NCBI GenBank assembly: GCA_031292015.1
Contig: JARLHY010000202.1
Location: 1 to 64,000, forward strand
DNA: 64,000 bases
Origin: Negativicutes bacterium
GTDB taxonomy: Bacteria > Bacillota_C > Negativicutes > Sporomusales_B > JARLHX01
Direction of reading: 5' to 3'
Shown here: positions 33,857 through 41,113 of the stretch, in pieces
Layout of the letters: each line of letters starts with the position of its first letter
Numbering within the stretch: position 1 is the stretch's first letter
Made by a program: the position numbers and the translations under genes
Notes under the pieces: model-generated
The model's input: the letters and a program-made list of their open reading frames with translations, nothing else
The model's database searches: none
Told to the model about the DNA's origin: nothing

Positions 33857-35875
33857 ATGAAGCCAGCTATTTTTAATCGACGCATCAGCCTCCGCTGGAA
33901 ACTGTCGCTGGGTATAGCAGCCATCTCGTTGATCTCCCTGGCTGTCGTTTCAGCCTGGGGCTGGTGGCAGATGAAATCCCAGGCGGAGCATCTTTCCGTG
34001 CAGGTAATATCCGAACAGGCGAAGCTTAATACCGAGCAAACGGTGCGGTCAATCCTTGAAATTCAGTCCAGGCTGCAAGGGCTTACCGATTCCAGGGAAG
34101 TCGCGGAGGCAGTGACCCTGAATGATGCCTTTCCCGCCATGAAACGATTGGCGGACAAAAAGGGGATTGTCGACACCGTACTGATTGCCGGGCCTGACGG
34201 CATGCGGCTGGCCACCGATGGAACCACCACCAGCGTCAGTGACCGGATATTTTTTCAAAGGGTGATAAAAGAACGAGTCTCGTTGATGTCCGAAATGCTG
34301 ATTTCCCGCGCCACCGGTAAACCTTCGGTATTGGTTGTCGTTCCCTGGAACGGGTTGGACGGCCAATTCAGAGGCGCCGTTTGGGCCACAATCCCGCTGG
34401 AAAAGCTTCAATCCCAGGTCGAAGGCATCCGGTTCGGCGAGACCGGCTACGGCTTCGTTGTCAATGACGAAGGTTTTATTCTCGCCCACGGTATCAACAA
34501 AGACCTGATCGGCAAGCTGAATTTCAATCAGATGGCCGACACCGACGTGCTGAAAACTCTCTGGAAACAGGCAATGGAGACCAAGAAACAGGTGAGCGGC
34601 ACCTATAATTTCCAGGGGAAAGACCGTTTCGCTGTATTCACGCCGGTGGAAGTTCCCGGCAGTCGCACCTGGGTCATGGGAATGGCCCTGGAGCAGCGGG
34701 AACTGACTGGAAATTCGTCCAGGGCAGGCTTGATTCTTCTGGCGGCTTCTCTGGTTTTGGCTATTGCGGCGTTTATTGCCGCATATTTTTGGTCCCGTTC
34801 CTTCGCTACCCCGATCGTAAGATGTGTGGCTGTTGCGCAGCGAATCGCCGCTGGTGACGTACAGCCTCTGGCAAAAACCATCCATACCAACGATGAGCTT
34901 GATGATCTCTCGGATGCCATTATCGGCATGAACGATTCCATAAGGACACTGGCCCTGGACTTTCAGGAAAAGGCCGGACGGATCGCGGCCTCGTCGGAAG
35001 AACTTACCGCCAGCGCCGATCAGTCGGCCCGGGCTGCCGGCCAGGTCGCCGAATCCATAACTCAGATGGCCGGCGGGACGGAAAAGCAGGCCGCCGGCGT
35101 CAACGCGGCCATGAATACTGTGGATCAGTCGGTCCAGGATGTCCGGGCGGCTACGAGCGGGGCCGGACGGGTTACGGATATGGCAAACCAGACCGGCGGC
35201 GCGGCTGAAGAGGGCCGGCAGGCCATCCAGTCCGCCGTGGCGCAGATGAACTCCATCACCGCCAGTGTCGCCAAGGTGCAGGAGGCGGTGGGCCGGCTGG
35301 CGGCAAGTTCAGGCCAGATCGGCGATATCGTCAACGTTATTTCCGGCATCGCCGGACAGACCAACCTCCTGGCCCTGAATGCGGCGATTGAGGCGGCCCG
35401 GGCCGGAGAGGCCGGGCGGGGCTTTGCGGTGGTGGCCGAGGAAGTTCGCAAGCTGGCGGAACAGTCCCACCAGGCCGCCCAGGAGATAACAGCGCTGATT
35501 GCCGAAAACCAGGTCAATATGCAGCAGGCTACGAAGGCCATGGACGCCGGGACCGTGGACGTCAGAAACGGCACCGGCGTTGTTGAACAGGCGGGGCAGG
35601 CCTTTGAGACCATCGTTCATGCCGCCAGGAAGACCCAGGACGAATCCGGTGAGATCAGCGGTGTCATGAAAAGGGTGCAGTCCGGCAGCGAACTTGTTGT
35701 TGTTACCATGAAGCAGATCGATGAGTCCAGCCGGGAAAACGCCTCTGAGGCCCAGACCGTGTCTGCGGCGGCGGAGGAAATGTCGGCAGCCATGGAGGAA
35801 ATTTCCTCCTCCAGCGAGGAACTGTCCCGACTGGCCCAAGAGATGCAGGAGGCAGTCGCCAGGTTCCGGGCCTGA
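33857..35875 (+). CDS. Methyl-accepting chemotaxis protein (dCache type)
   Basis: 672 residues: N-terminal membrane helix (about 15-37), a periplasmic double-Cache ligand domain (about 40-285; [33 protein letters not shown]), a second helix (about 295-320), HAMP, and the cytoplasmic signalling coiled coil with tip [20 protein letters not shown]. It relays ligand state to CheA/CheW. No che genes are nearby. AAGGAGG precedes the ATG at 33857. Confidence 0.93.
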   Translation: MKPAIFNRRISLRWKLSLGIAAISLISLAVVSAWGWWQMKSQAEHLSVQVISEQAKLNTEQTVRSILEIQSRLQGLTDSREVAEAVTLNDAFPAMKRLADKKGIVDTVLIAGPDGMRLATDGTTTSVSDRIFFQRVIKERVSLMSEMLISRATGKPSVLVVVPWNGLDGQFRGAVWATIPLEKLQSQVEGIRFGETGYGFVVNDEGFILAHGINKDLIGKLNFNQMADTDVLKTLWKQAMETKKQVSGTYNFQGKDRFAVFTPVEVPGSRTWVMGMALEQRELTGNSSRAGLILLAASLVLAIAAFIAAYFWSRSFATPIVRCVAVAQRIAAGDVQPLAKTIHTNDELDDLSDAIIGMNDSIRTLALDFQEKAGRIAASSEELTASADQSARAAGQVAESITQMAGGTEKQAAGVNAAMNTVDQSVQDVRAATSGAGRVTDMANQTGGAAEEGRQAIQSAVAQMNSITASVAKVQEAVGRLAASSGQIGDIVNVISGIAGQTNLLALNAAIEAARAGEAGRGFAVVAEEVRKLAEQSHQAAQEITALIAENQVNMQQATKAMDAGTVDVRNGTGVVEQAGQAFETIVHAARKTQDESGEISGVMKRVQSGSELVVVTMKQIDESSRENASEAQTVSAAAEEMSAAMEEISSSSEELSRLAQEMQEAVARFRA

Positions 35876-35922
35876 CGGGGAAATCGAATCAGTGTTTGCT
35901 GGGACATGAAACCGGCTACACA

Positions 35923-35953
35923 AAAAAGAGGTGTGAAAATCACACCTCTTTTT
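35923..35953. terminator. Bidirectional rho-independent terminator
   Basis: AAAAAGAGGTGTGA and TCACACCTCTTTTT between convergent genes; T-runs on both strands. Confidence 0.9.
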
Positions 35954-35974
35954 ATTTGCGGCATTTGCCGTTCT

Positions 35975-37207
35975 TTATTGCGGCAAGGGGAAGCTGATGA
36001 TAAACGTAGTGCCGGCAGGGTGGGAGTCAAAATTGATCCTGGCGTTATGACGGTGGGCGATACTGTAACAGACCGCCAGTCCTAGTCCGGTGCCTGCAGC
36101 CTTAGTCGTCAAAAAGGGAGTACCCAGTTTGGGAATCAGAACCGGATCGATCCCTTTTCCCTGGTCGGCAATTGACAGCTGAATGAACTGACGGTCAGCC
36201 CCGGTCTTAATGGTCAGACAGCCGCCTTCAGGCATCGCTTCCATGCCGTTGCGGGTAATATTCAGAATCAGCTGACGCACCTCATTGGCATCCAGCAGCG
36301 CGTCAGGCACCTCGCTGAGCTGAATATCCACCGTGATTCCCTGTATCAGAGCGTCGGATTGGATAAGCGGCAGCAGCGCATGAATGATTGCGTTGAGGTT
36401 CGATTTTTTGAATTCCACTGCTTTGTTGTGGGCCAGGGACAGAAATTCCGAAATAATGCCGTTGGCTCTGTCCAGCTCATCAATCATAAGCTGGAACTGA
36501 TTGATCGAGGCGGCGAACTCCTGCCGACGGGAAAAAAGCTGCAGATAACCTTTCACCGTGGTCAGCGGATTGCGGACCTCATGACCGATGCCTGCCGCCA
36601 TCTGGCCGACAAGTCGCAGCCGGTCAAGCCTGGCTACCTCGGCCTCAGCCTGTTGTTTGGCTTGCTCGGCGTGGCTCTGCACGCCCCGTTCCGCCAGTCT
36701 GATGAATTTAACGGGAAATCGGTAGAGAAAGATCCCGGTGCCGGCGCCCAGAAACAAAAAGATCAGGGCGAGCGTCACAGTGTCTGTCACGATATCGGCG
36801 GCGCTTTCATCAAGATCGATGTACCCATAGACTTCGTTATTATACCTGACAGGAATGCGAAAAGAAAAGGTGAACAGGCGATCCGGCCGCAATTGCTGGC
36901 TGAATCGCAGTGCGGCACTGCTGTCATAGATGCTGATCGCCGCAATTTCCGGCTGAAGCCGGGTTTGGTCGGCAACCTCGATAAACTTGGTTACGTTAAA
37001 GTACCAAAGGTCAGGGCTTTCCCGGACCTGCAGTTGGATCTTGGCAGCGATCAATTCGCCGTGGATTTGCGCATCTTCCTTAAAATCACGCCAGGCCATA
37101 AGAAAATAGGTCGCCGGCATCATCACCGCGATTGCCGTGCCGACCAGCAGTGCTGTCCAGGCCATACGCCTGGCAAATATGTCGGAAAAGTTCAGCCGGC
37201 TGCTCAA
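35975..37207 (-). CDS. Membrane sensor histidine kinase
   Basis: 410 residues. Two membrane helices (about 15-40 and 150-175) flank a periplasmic domain. A HisKA domain follows (GQMAAGIGHEVRNPLTTVKG, phospho-His in the H-box) and then an HATPase domain (NITRNGMEAM, DQGKGIDP, GTGLGLAV). It is of the NtrB/KinB-like spore-kinase style. The TTG at 37207 has AGGAAGGTG upstream and lies four bases after the stop of the lipoprotein gene. No response regulator is adjacent. Confidence 0.9.
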   Translation of the reverse strand: MSSRLNFSDIFARRMAWTALLVGTAIAVMMPATYFLMAWRDFKEDAQIHGELIAAKIQLQVRESPDLWYFNVTKFIEVADQTRLQPEIAAISIYDSSAALRFSQQLRPDRLFTFSFRIPVRYNNEVYGYIDLDESAADIVTDTVTLALIFLFLGAGTGIFLYRFPVKFIRLAERGVQSHAEQAKQQAEAEVARLDRLRLVGQMAAGIGHEVRNPLTTVKGYLQLFSRRQEFAASINQFQLMIDELDRANGIISEFLSLAHNKAVEFKKSNLNAIIHALLPLIQSDALIQGITVDIQLSEVPDALLDANEVRQLILNITRNGMEAMPEGGCLTIKTGADRQFIQLSIADQGKGIDPVLIPKLGTPFLTTKAAGTGLGLAVCYSIAHRHNARINFDSHPAGTTFIISFPLPQ

Positions 37208-37211
37208 GCGA

Positions 37212-38072
37212 TCACCTTCCTGCAGGGACAACGCCTGCCTGTACCATGATTTTGCGCGCTTCCGACGATGAGGCGAAGGCCACAAAAGAGGCGGCACGGG
37301 CCGTCAGTTCGCCTTTGTACAAAAAAGAAAGGGTTAATACCGGCATGTAGCTGCCATTAGCTATATTTTCCGGGGTGGGGGCAACGCCGTCCAGGACCAT
37401 AGGCTTGATTTGCCCACTTGACCTGGCCACCTCCAGCATATTGATCAGGCCGAACGAACCCTTGGTTTTTGTCATGATGTCGCCCATATCCGAGTCACGG
37501 TAAATGACCTGCCAGCGGCGGTCTTCAATGGCCTCGCGGAGTGCCTGCTCGTAGCCGGGAATCTGTTCGTAGAGCTGCTGATTGGCACTGTCGCTCGGCT
37601 CCCGTACGAAAACATACATTTTCGAGCCGTCGGCCCAAGTCGTCTTGGTACCGCGGAGAATCGCAAGAATATCCTGCGAGGAAAAGGCCGTATCGGGAAC
37701 TTCCGCGTGGCCGCCGAACACCGCCGCGATCTGGGCATACGGTATCGCCTTCAGGCCTTCGGCGCTTTCCTTATCAGTCAGCGGCCGTGAAACAAGGCCC
37801 AGCTCGAGGCTGCCGGCCCGGACGGCGTTGACCGCACCGTTGGAGCCGATGCTTCCGGGTAATTCGATGGCAACGCCGGTTTTGGCCAGATAGGCTTCGG
37901 CCAGTTTCGCGGTAATCGGGAGGTTGGCGCCAGATCCTGCCAGCACGAATTTTTCCGGGGTTGCAGTCGGTTGCCCGTTTTTGGCACCGTCCTGCGCTGG
38001 CTTCGTATGACCGCCGCAGCCCAAGGCCAGTAAGCTGAAGACAAATAAAACAGCCACAAAATATCTAAACAC
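37212..38072 (-). CDS. PstS-like phosphate/anion-binding lipoprotein
   Basis: 286 residues. The signal peptide ends in the lipobox LALGC (Cys19), so it is lipid-anchored. The PBP-like fold has GSGANLPITAKLAEAYLAKT and GSIGSNGAVNAV near the ligand site and SFGLINMLEV later on. No ABC transporter genes are nearby; it is tightly coupled to the histidine kinase downstream (four-base gap), so I infer a sensing role for the pair. Confidence 0.85.
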   Translation of the reverse strand: MFRYFVAVLFVFSLLALGCGGHTKPAQDGAKNGQPTATPEKFVLAGSGANLPITAKLAEAYLAKTGVAIELPGSIGSNGAVNAVRAGSLELGLVSRPLTDKESAEGLKAIPYAQIAAVFGGHAEVPDTAFSSQDILAILRGTKTTWADGSKMYVFVREPSDSANQQLYEQIPGYEQALREAIEDRRWQVIYRDSDMGDIMTKTKGSFGLINMLEVARSSGQIKPMVLDGVAPTPENIANGSYMPVLTLSFLYKGELTARAASFVAFASSSEARKIMVQAGVVPAGR

Positions 38073-38232
38073 AGTTCAGATCCTCCAACACCGAGATTGT
38101 CAGTTATCTGTTAAGTATGTAAAATTCGACACAAATTGCAAAAATCATGCAAAATATATTGAAAAATGTAAAAAGAGGTTGCCTGTTTTCCGCCGGCAGC
38201 GCAACCGGTTTCAACCGCGGCATAACGCAATA

Positions 38233-38265
38233 AAAAGAGGCGTGGAAGTTATCCACGCCTCTTTT
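38233..38265. terminator. Rho-independent terminator
   Basis: AAAAGAGGCGTGGA and TCCACGCCTCTTTT, 5-6-nt loop. It overlaps the stop of the minus-strand 200-aa gene and would terminate it. Confidence 0.9.
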
Positions 38266-38866
38266 AGAAATTGCTTTTCCAGTTCAGATACCTGCCCAGC
38301 CCCTTCTTGTCGGTATCCAGTGGCTCGCAGCCCTCGGGCTGCTGCTGGTGGATGGCCTCCAGCGACGTGACCGCCGCGGCCGGAGGGGCCGGCCGTTTTT
38401 CCGGGTCCTCGCCCTTGTCTGAGCGGTCCGGCTTCTCCGTCTTATCGGCTTTGGGTTCAGCCTTTTCGTTTTTGTCGCTTTTGTCGCTCGTGTTGCCCAT
38501 ATTGCCCATGTTGCCCATATTGCCCAGCAGGGCCATAACCGCCGAAATAGTGGCAGGGTTGAGTTTATTTTTCAGTTGGGGACTGTTGAGCAGGGGCAGC
38601 AGCGACATCAGTGTATCCGGTCCCAGACCGGCTTCGCCTTTACCCAGGTCGCCCAGCAGTTTTTGCAGCGCATTGGCGGGACTGACTGGCGTCGCGGGCG
38701 CCGCTGCGGCCGAAGCCTGGCCCCTGTTCAGAATCGAAACCAGGCAGATCAATGACAATACCGGTATCAGCGACTCATACCCGGTTCCGTCGCTCGCTGT
38801 GGTTTCCAGCATGCGGGCGACCGACCGGAGGAGGGTGCCGGATTGATCCGCTGTTTCATTCGCCAT
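38264..38866 (-). CDS. Hypothetical protein with low-complexity charged region, 200 aa
   Basis: A hydrophobic stretch at about 33-47 (LIPVLSLICLVSILN) could be a membrane helix. The helical middle is followed by a GNMGNMGNMGN repeat and a Lys/Asp/Glu-rich tract (KADKTEKPDRSDKGEDPEKR). The ATG has AAGGAGGGG. It is probably cotranscribed with the YbaB paralogue 12 nt upstream. No known family; the charged tract resembles linkers in spore or coat proteins, but that is a guess. Confidence 0.75.
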   Translation of the reverse strand: MANETADQSGTLLRSVARMLETTASDGTGYESLIPVLSLICLVSILNRGQASAAAAPATPVSPANALQKLLGDLGKGEAGLGPDTLMSLLPLLNSPQLKNKLNPATISAVMALLGNMGNMGNMGNTSDKSDKNEKAEPKADKTEKPDRSDKGEDPEKRPAPPAAAVTSLEAIHQQQPEGCEPLDTDKKGLGRYLNWKSNF

Positions 38867-38878
38867 ATGTACCCCTCC

Positions 38879-39199
38879 TTAAAACAACCCGGGAATATTC
38901 GGCAGATTCAGTTCGCCTGCCAGTTTGCTCATGGCCTGTTGATGCATCACCCGGGATTTGTCCAAAGCACTGTTCATGGTGGATACAAGCAGATCCTGAA
39001 GAAGCGCTGCGTCGTCCGGCGACAGATATTTGGCGTTGAGTTCGATGGACACTACTGTTTGCTGGCCGTTGACTGTCACTTTGACCACGTCGCTGCCGCT
39101 GACCTCGATCCGTTCGCTTTTCAGCTGCTCTTCCGTCTGACTGACGTACTGCTGCACTTTTTTAACCATTTCCATCATATTACCGAATTGCTCCCACAC
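38879..39199 (-). CDS. YbaB/EbfC-family paralogue, 106 aa
   Basis: A YbaB-like nucleoid-associated protein: MEMVKKVQQYVSQTEEQLKS helix, then strands DVVKVTVNGQQTVVSIEL and LSPDDAALLQDLLVSTMNSALDKS. The usual G-rich core (GGGxVxVxxxG) is reduced here to SGSDVVKVTVNG. The standard ybaB sits in a dnaX-ybaB-recR locus, which is absent from this window, so this is likely a second, divergent copy. The GTG at 39199 follows GGAGGTGATT. Confidence 0.8.
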   Translation of the reverse strand: MWEQFGNMMEMVKKVQQYVSQTEEQLKSERIEVSGSDVVKVTVNGQQTVVSIELNAKYLSPDDAALLQDLLVSTMNSALDKSRVMHQQAMSKLAGELNLPNIPGLF

Positions 39200-39299
39200 T
39201 GCAAAATCACCTCCGAACGACTCTATGCCAGTTTATTCACCAGGCCTTAAATTGTGTGTGTCCATGATTTTTCAAAAGAGTCCCTTTTTCGTTGTCAGT

Positions 39300-39308
39300 C
39301 ATATATTA
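39300..39308 (+). promoter_or_regulatory. CATATATTA box, possible sigma-K -10
   Basis: Same CATANNNTA motif as the tiny-gene promoters further on, 37 nt before the 116-aa gene, but no AC at the expected -35 position. Weak on its own. Confidence 0.4.
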
Positions 39309-39344
39309 GATTAGAAAATACAACGCCGAAGAGGAGTGAAACAT

Positions 39345-39695
39345 ATGTTCGCAAGGCGGAGGAATAGAAAGAGGCCGAGAGACACCGAAAACGCACAGGC
39401 CGGCGAATCGGAAAAAATCAAGCAGGCCAAACCCGTGAATCCGCTGCTGGCCGGACCGATGAAGATGGTGAGGCAGGTTCTGAGTAACCCCAACCTGAGC
39501 TATCAAGCAATGGTAATTATCCTGGCTCTGGCCTCGGACAACGTAAACATGGACCGGCGGATCAATACCATGAGTTCATCCCTCGAAAGTCTCCGCGGCA
39601 TCACTGAAGTCGTGAACAATTCGATCCGGTCGCTGCAGACGGCCTCGGAGGCCCCTCGGCAAATCCGAAAACTGATGAACCCAGGCAAAGAGTAA
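39345..39695 (+). CDS. Hypothetical basic protein, 116 aa
   Basis: 116 residues. The basic N-terminus (MFARRRNRKRPRDTENAQAG) is followed by helical segments (LLAGPMKMVRQVLSN, AMVIILALASDNVNMDRR) and an amphipathic heptad-like helix (LESLRGITEVVNNSIRSLQT). The ATG at 39345 follows GAGGAG. It lies directly before the tiny-membrane-peptide array and may be expressed with it late in sporulation. No family recognised. Confidence 0.7.
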   Translation: MFARRRNRKRPRDTENAQAGESEKIKQAKPVNPLLAGPMKMVRQVLSNPNLSYQAMVIILALASDNVNMDRRINTMSSSLESLRGITEVVNNSIRSLQTASEAPRQIRKLMNPGKE

Positions 39696-39712
39696 AAATT
39701 GCCGGTCAGGTA

Positions 39713-39740
39713 ACACTTTGCCGCTGAACCCCATATATTG
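39713..39740 (+). promoter_or_regulatory. Sigma-K-like promoter 1
   Basis: AC (39713-39714), 17 nt, CATATATTG (39732-39740). The Bacillus sigma-K consensus is AC-N16/17-CATANNNTA. The last position is G instead of A. It would drive tiny peptide gene 1. Confidence 0.6.
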
Positions 39741-39836
39741 AAGTAGAAGGGCGGGCGGTACTTAAAAAGGTGCTGGCGACACCTCCGATTTAAACACCGC
39801 CCTCAAATAATGAGACGATTAAGGGGGTAATAACAA

Positions 39837-39953
39837 ATGTCAAGAGGCTTTGGTGGCTGTGGTGGTGGCGGCGGGTTCTTTGTAATATTCATCATCATTA
39901 TTATCCTGTTGCTGTTCATCCCATTCTGGGGAGATGAGGGGGGCACCATCTAA
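39837..39953 (+). CDS. Tiny Gly-rich transmembrane peptide 1, 38 aa
   Basis: MSRGFGGCGGGGGFFVIFII, then IIILLLF and the short end IPFWGDEGGTI. Layout: Arg/Gly-rich head, one poly-Ile/Leu membrane helix, acidic tail ending in TI. This resembles the tiny membrane proteins of Bacillus spores (YjcZ/SscA type) in style. It is preceded by AAGGGGG and followed by a hairpin terminator. Confidence 0.75.
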   Translation: MSRGFGGCGGGGGFFVIFIIIIILLLFIPFWGDEGGTI

Positions 39954-39967
39954 TCTCTACCTATTTC

Positions 39968-39991
39968 AGGAACACGCTAAGGCGTGTTCCT
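39968..39991 (+). terminator. Terminator after tiny peptide gene 1
   Basis: AGGAACACGC and GCGTGTTCCT, followed by a mixed A/T tract (AAAATTTT). The same hairpin family recurs at 40420. Confidence 0.7.
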
Positions 39992-40013
39992 AAAATTTTG
40001 GCGCCCGGCAGTA

Positions 40014-40041
40014 ACCGATGCTGTCTTGCGCCCATATATTA
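40014..40041 (+). promoter_or_regulatory. Sigma-K-like promoter 2
   Basis: AC (40014-40015), 17 nt, CATATATTA (40033-40041), an exact match to AC-N17-CATANNNTA, 52 nt before gene 2. Confidence 0.65.
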
Positions 40042-40092
40042 CAATAAAACCTAACTGATCAACTGTACTGAGAATCGAAGGGAGGAACGAAC

Positions 40093-40212
40093 ATGGGCCG
40101 AGGCTTTGGTTGTGGTGGTGGTGGCGGCGGTGCATGGGTGATAATCATTATTATCATTATCCTGCTGTTGTTCTTCTTGATTGCCGAAGAAGAATCCGGC
40201 GTAACCATCTAG
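40093..40212 (+). CDS. Tiny Gly-rich transmembrane peptide 2, 39 aa
   Basis: MGRGFGCGGGGGGAWVIIII, then IIILLLFFLI and the tail AEEESGVTI. It has its own GGAGG site. It shares the AEEESGVTI tail with copies 4 and 5. Confidence 0.75.
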   Translation: MGRGFGCGGGGGGAWVIIIIIIILLLFFLIAEEESGVTI

Positions 40213-40281
40213 ATTACTCCGAAAAGATCATGCAGCGGTTGGCCGTAGTGAGTCGACATGAATGAGGAGGGAGGAGCGAGC

Positions 40282-40407
40282 ATGGGCCGAGGCTTTGGCT
40301 TTGGTGGCTGCGGCGGTGGCGGCGGCGGCTGGTGGGTGATAATCATCATTATCATTATCCTGTTGCTGTTTATCCCGTTTTGGGGCGAAGAGGAGTGCAG
40401 CATCTAA
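40282..40407 (+). CDS. Tiny Gly-rich transmembrane peptide 3, 41 aa
   Basis: MGRGFGFGGCGGGGGGWWVI, a poly-Ile/Leu helix, then IPFWGEEECSI. The tail is of the FWG type, as in copy 1. The GAGGAGGGAGGAG site is nearly identical to those of copies 4 and 5. A hairpin terminator follows. Confidence 0.75.
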   Translation: MGRGFGFGGCGGGGGGWWVIIIIIIILLLFIPFWGEEECSI

Positions 40408-40419
40408 TACCTACCTATT

Positions 40420-40447
40420 TTAGGAACACGCCTGTGCGTGTTCCTAA
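40420..40447 (+). terminator. Terminator after tiny peptide gene 3
   Basis: TTAGGAACACGC (40420-40431) and GCGTGTTCCTAA (40436-40447). Almost the same as the hairpin at 39968, so the gene-plus-terminator block was duplicated. Confidence 0.7.
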
Positions 40448-40528
40448 CACTAAAAGGTCGATGAGAACAGACATAAATATGCGCATTGAATTATGACCCG
40501 ACATACGGATGAGGAGGGAGGAGCTAAC

Positions 40529-40651
40529 ATGGGTCGAGGTTTTGGCGGTTGTGGTGGCGGTGGCAGCGGCGCATGGGTGATCATCATCATCATTATTATT
40601 CTGCTGTTGTTCTTCTTTATTGCTGAGGAAGAATCCGGCGTCACCATCTGA
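40529..40651 (+). CDS. Tiny Gly-rich transmembrane peptide 4, 40 aa
   Basis: MGRGFGGCGGGGSGAWVIII, a poly-Ile/Leu/Phe helix and the AEEESGVTI tail. GAGGAGGGAGGAG precedes it. No sigma-K-like promoter is evident directly upstream, only a CATACGGAT remnant. Confidence 0.75.
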   Translation: MGRGFGGCGGGGSGAWVIIIIIIILLLFFFIAEEESGVTI

Positions 40652-40705
40652 TAGTAATCTTTAGCAACAGACAGGTGTGTTTCAGAAAATTAAAGCATCT
40701 GAGTA

Positions 40706-40733
40706 ACCGATATAGGTTGTTGCCCATATATTA
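40706..40733 (+). promoter_or_regulatory. Sigma-K-like promoter 3
   Basis: AC (40706-40707), 17 nt, CATATATTA (40725-40733), an exact consensus match, 51 nt before gene 5. The region from the -35 to the -10 resembles promoter 2 (both contain AACCGAT and TTG-GCCC-type sequence). Confidence 0.65.
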
Positions 40734-40783
40734 CATTGGAAAGTGAATGTTCTGGCGATATGAATTAGGAGGGAGGAGCGAAC

Positions 40784-40912
40784 ATGGGCCGAGGGTTTGG
40801 TGGCTTTGGTGGCTGTGGTGGTGGCGGGGGTTTCTTCGTGGTATTCATCATCATCATTATCCTGCTGCTGTTCTTCTTTGTTGCTGAAGAAGAATCCGGC
40901 GTCACCATCTAG
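40784..40912 (+). CDS. Tiny Gly-rich transmembrane peptide 5, 42 aa
   Basis: MGRGFGGFGGCGGGGGFFVV, then FIIIIILLLFFFV and the AEEESGVTI tail. It has its own strong site and follows sigma-K-like promoter 3. Confidence 0.75.
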   Translation: MGRGFGGFGGCGGGGGFFVVFIIIIILLLFFFVAEEESGVTI

Positions 40913-40920
40913 AAAGGGAA

Positions 40921-41007
40921 ATGGGAGTCGGTTGCGGAAGGCTGCCTGTGGCTGTGATCATCCTCATCCTGGTGCTGTTTTTCCTCAATTTCGATTACTG
41001 GCCGTAG
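40921..41007 (+). CDS. Possible tiny transmembrane peptide 6, 28 aa
   Basis: MGVGCGRLPVAVIILILVLF, then FLNFDYWP. A shorter head and a different tail, but the same Gly/Cys head plus hydrophobic helix plan, eight bases after gene 5. The AAAGGG site is too close for comfort. It may be a diverged member. Confidence 0.45.
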   Translation: MGVGCGRLPVAVIILILVLFFLNFDYWP

Positions 41008-41063
41008 AGTATTGTGACCTGGTGCGGCAACAGCATAGTAATCTATATGCAGAGGATGACAAA

Positions 41064-41092
41064 AAAAACACGCGTAGTAAACGCGTGTTTTT
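41064..41092. terminator. Bidirectional rho-independent terminator
   Basis: AAAAACACGCGT and ACGCGTGTTTTT between the tiny-gene array and the convergent PBP gene. Confidence 0.85.
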
Positions 41093-41113
41093 GATTTTTT
41101 TCGGGGCAGATCC

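Noticed and set aside
39837..40912. Regularly spaced near-identical blocks that could look like a repeat or CRISPR array
   Set aside because: The repeats are the coding regions and ribosome sites of small paralogous genes of differing length, with codon-style variation, not constant repeats with unique spacers.
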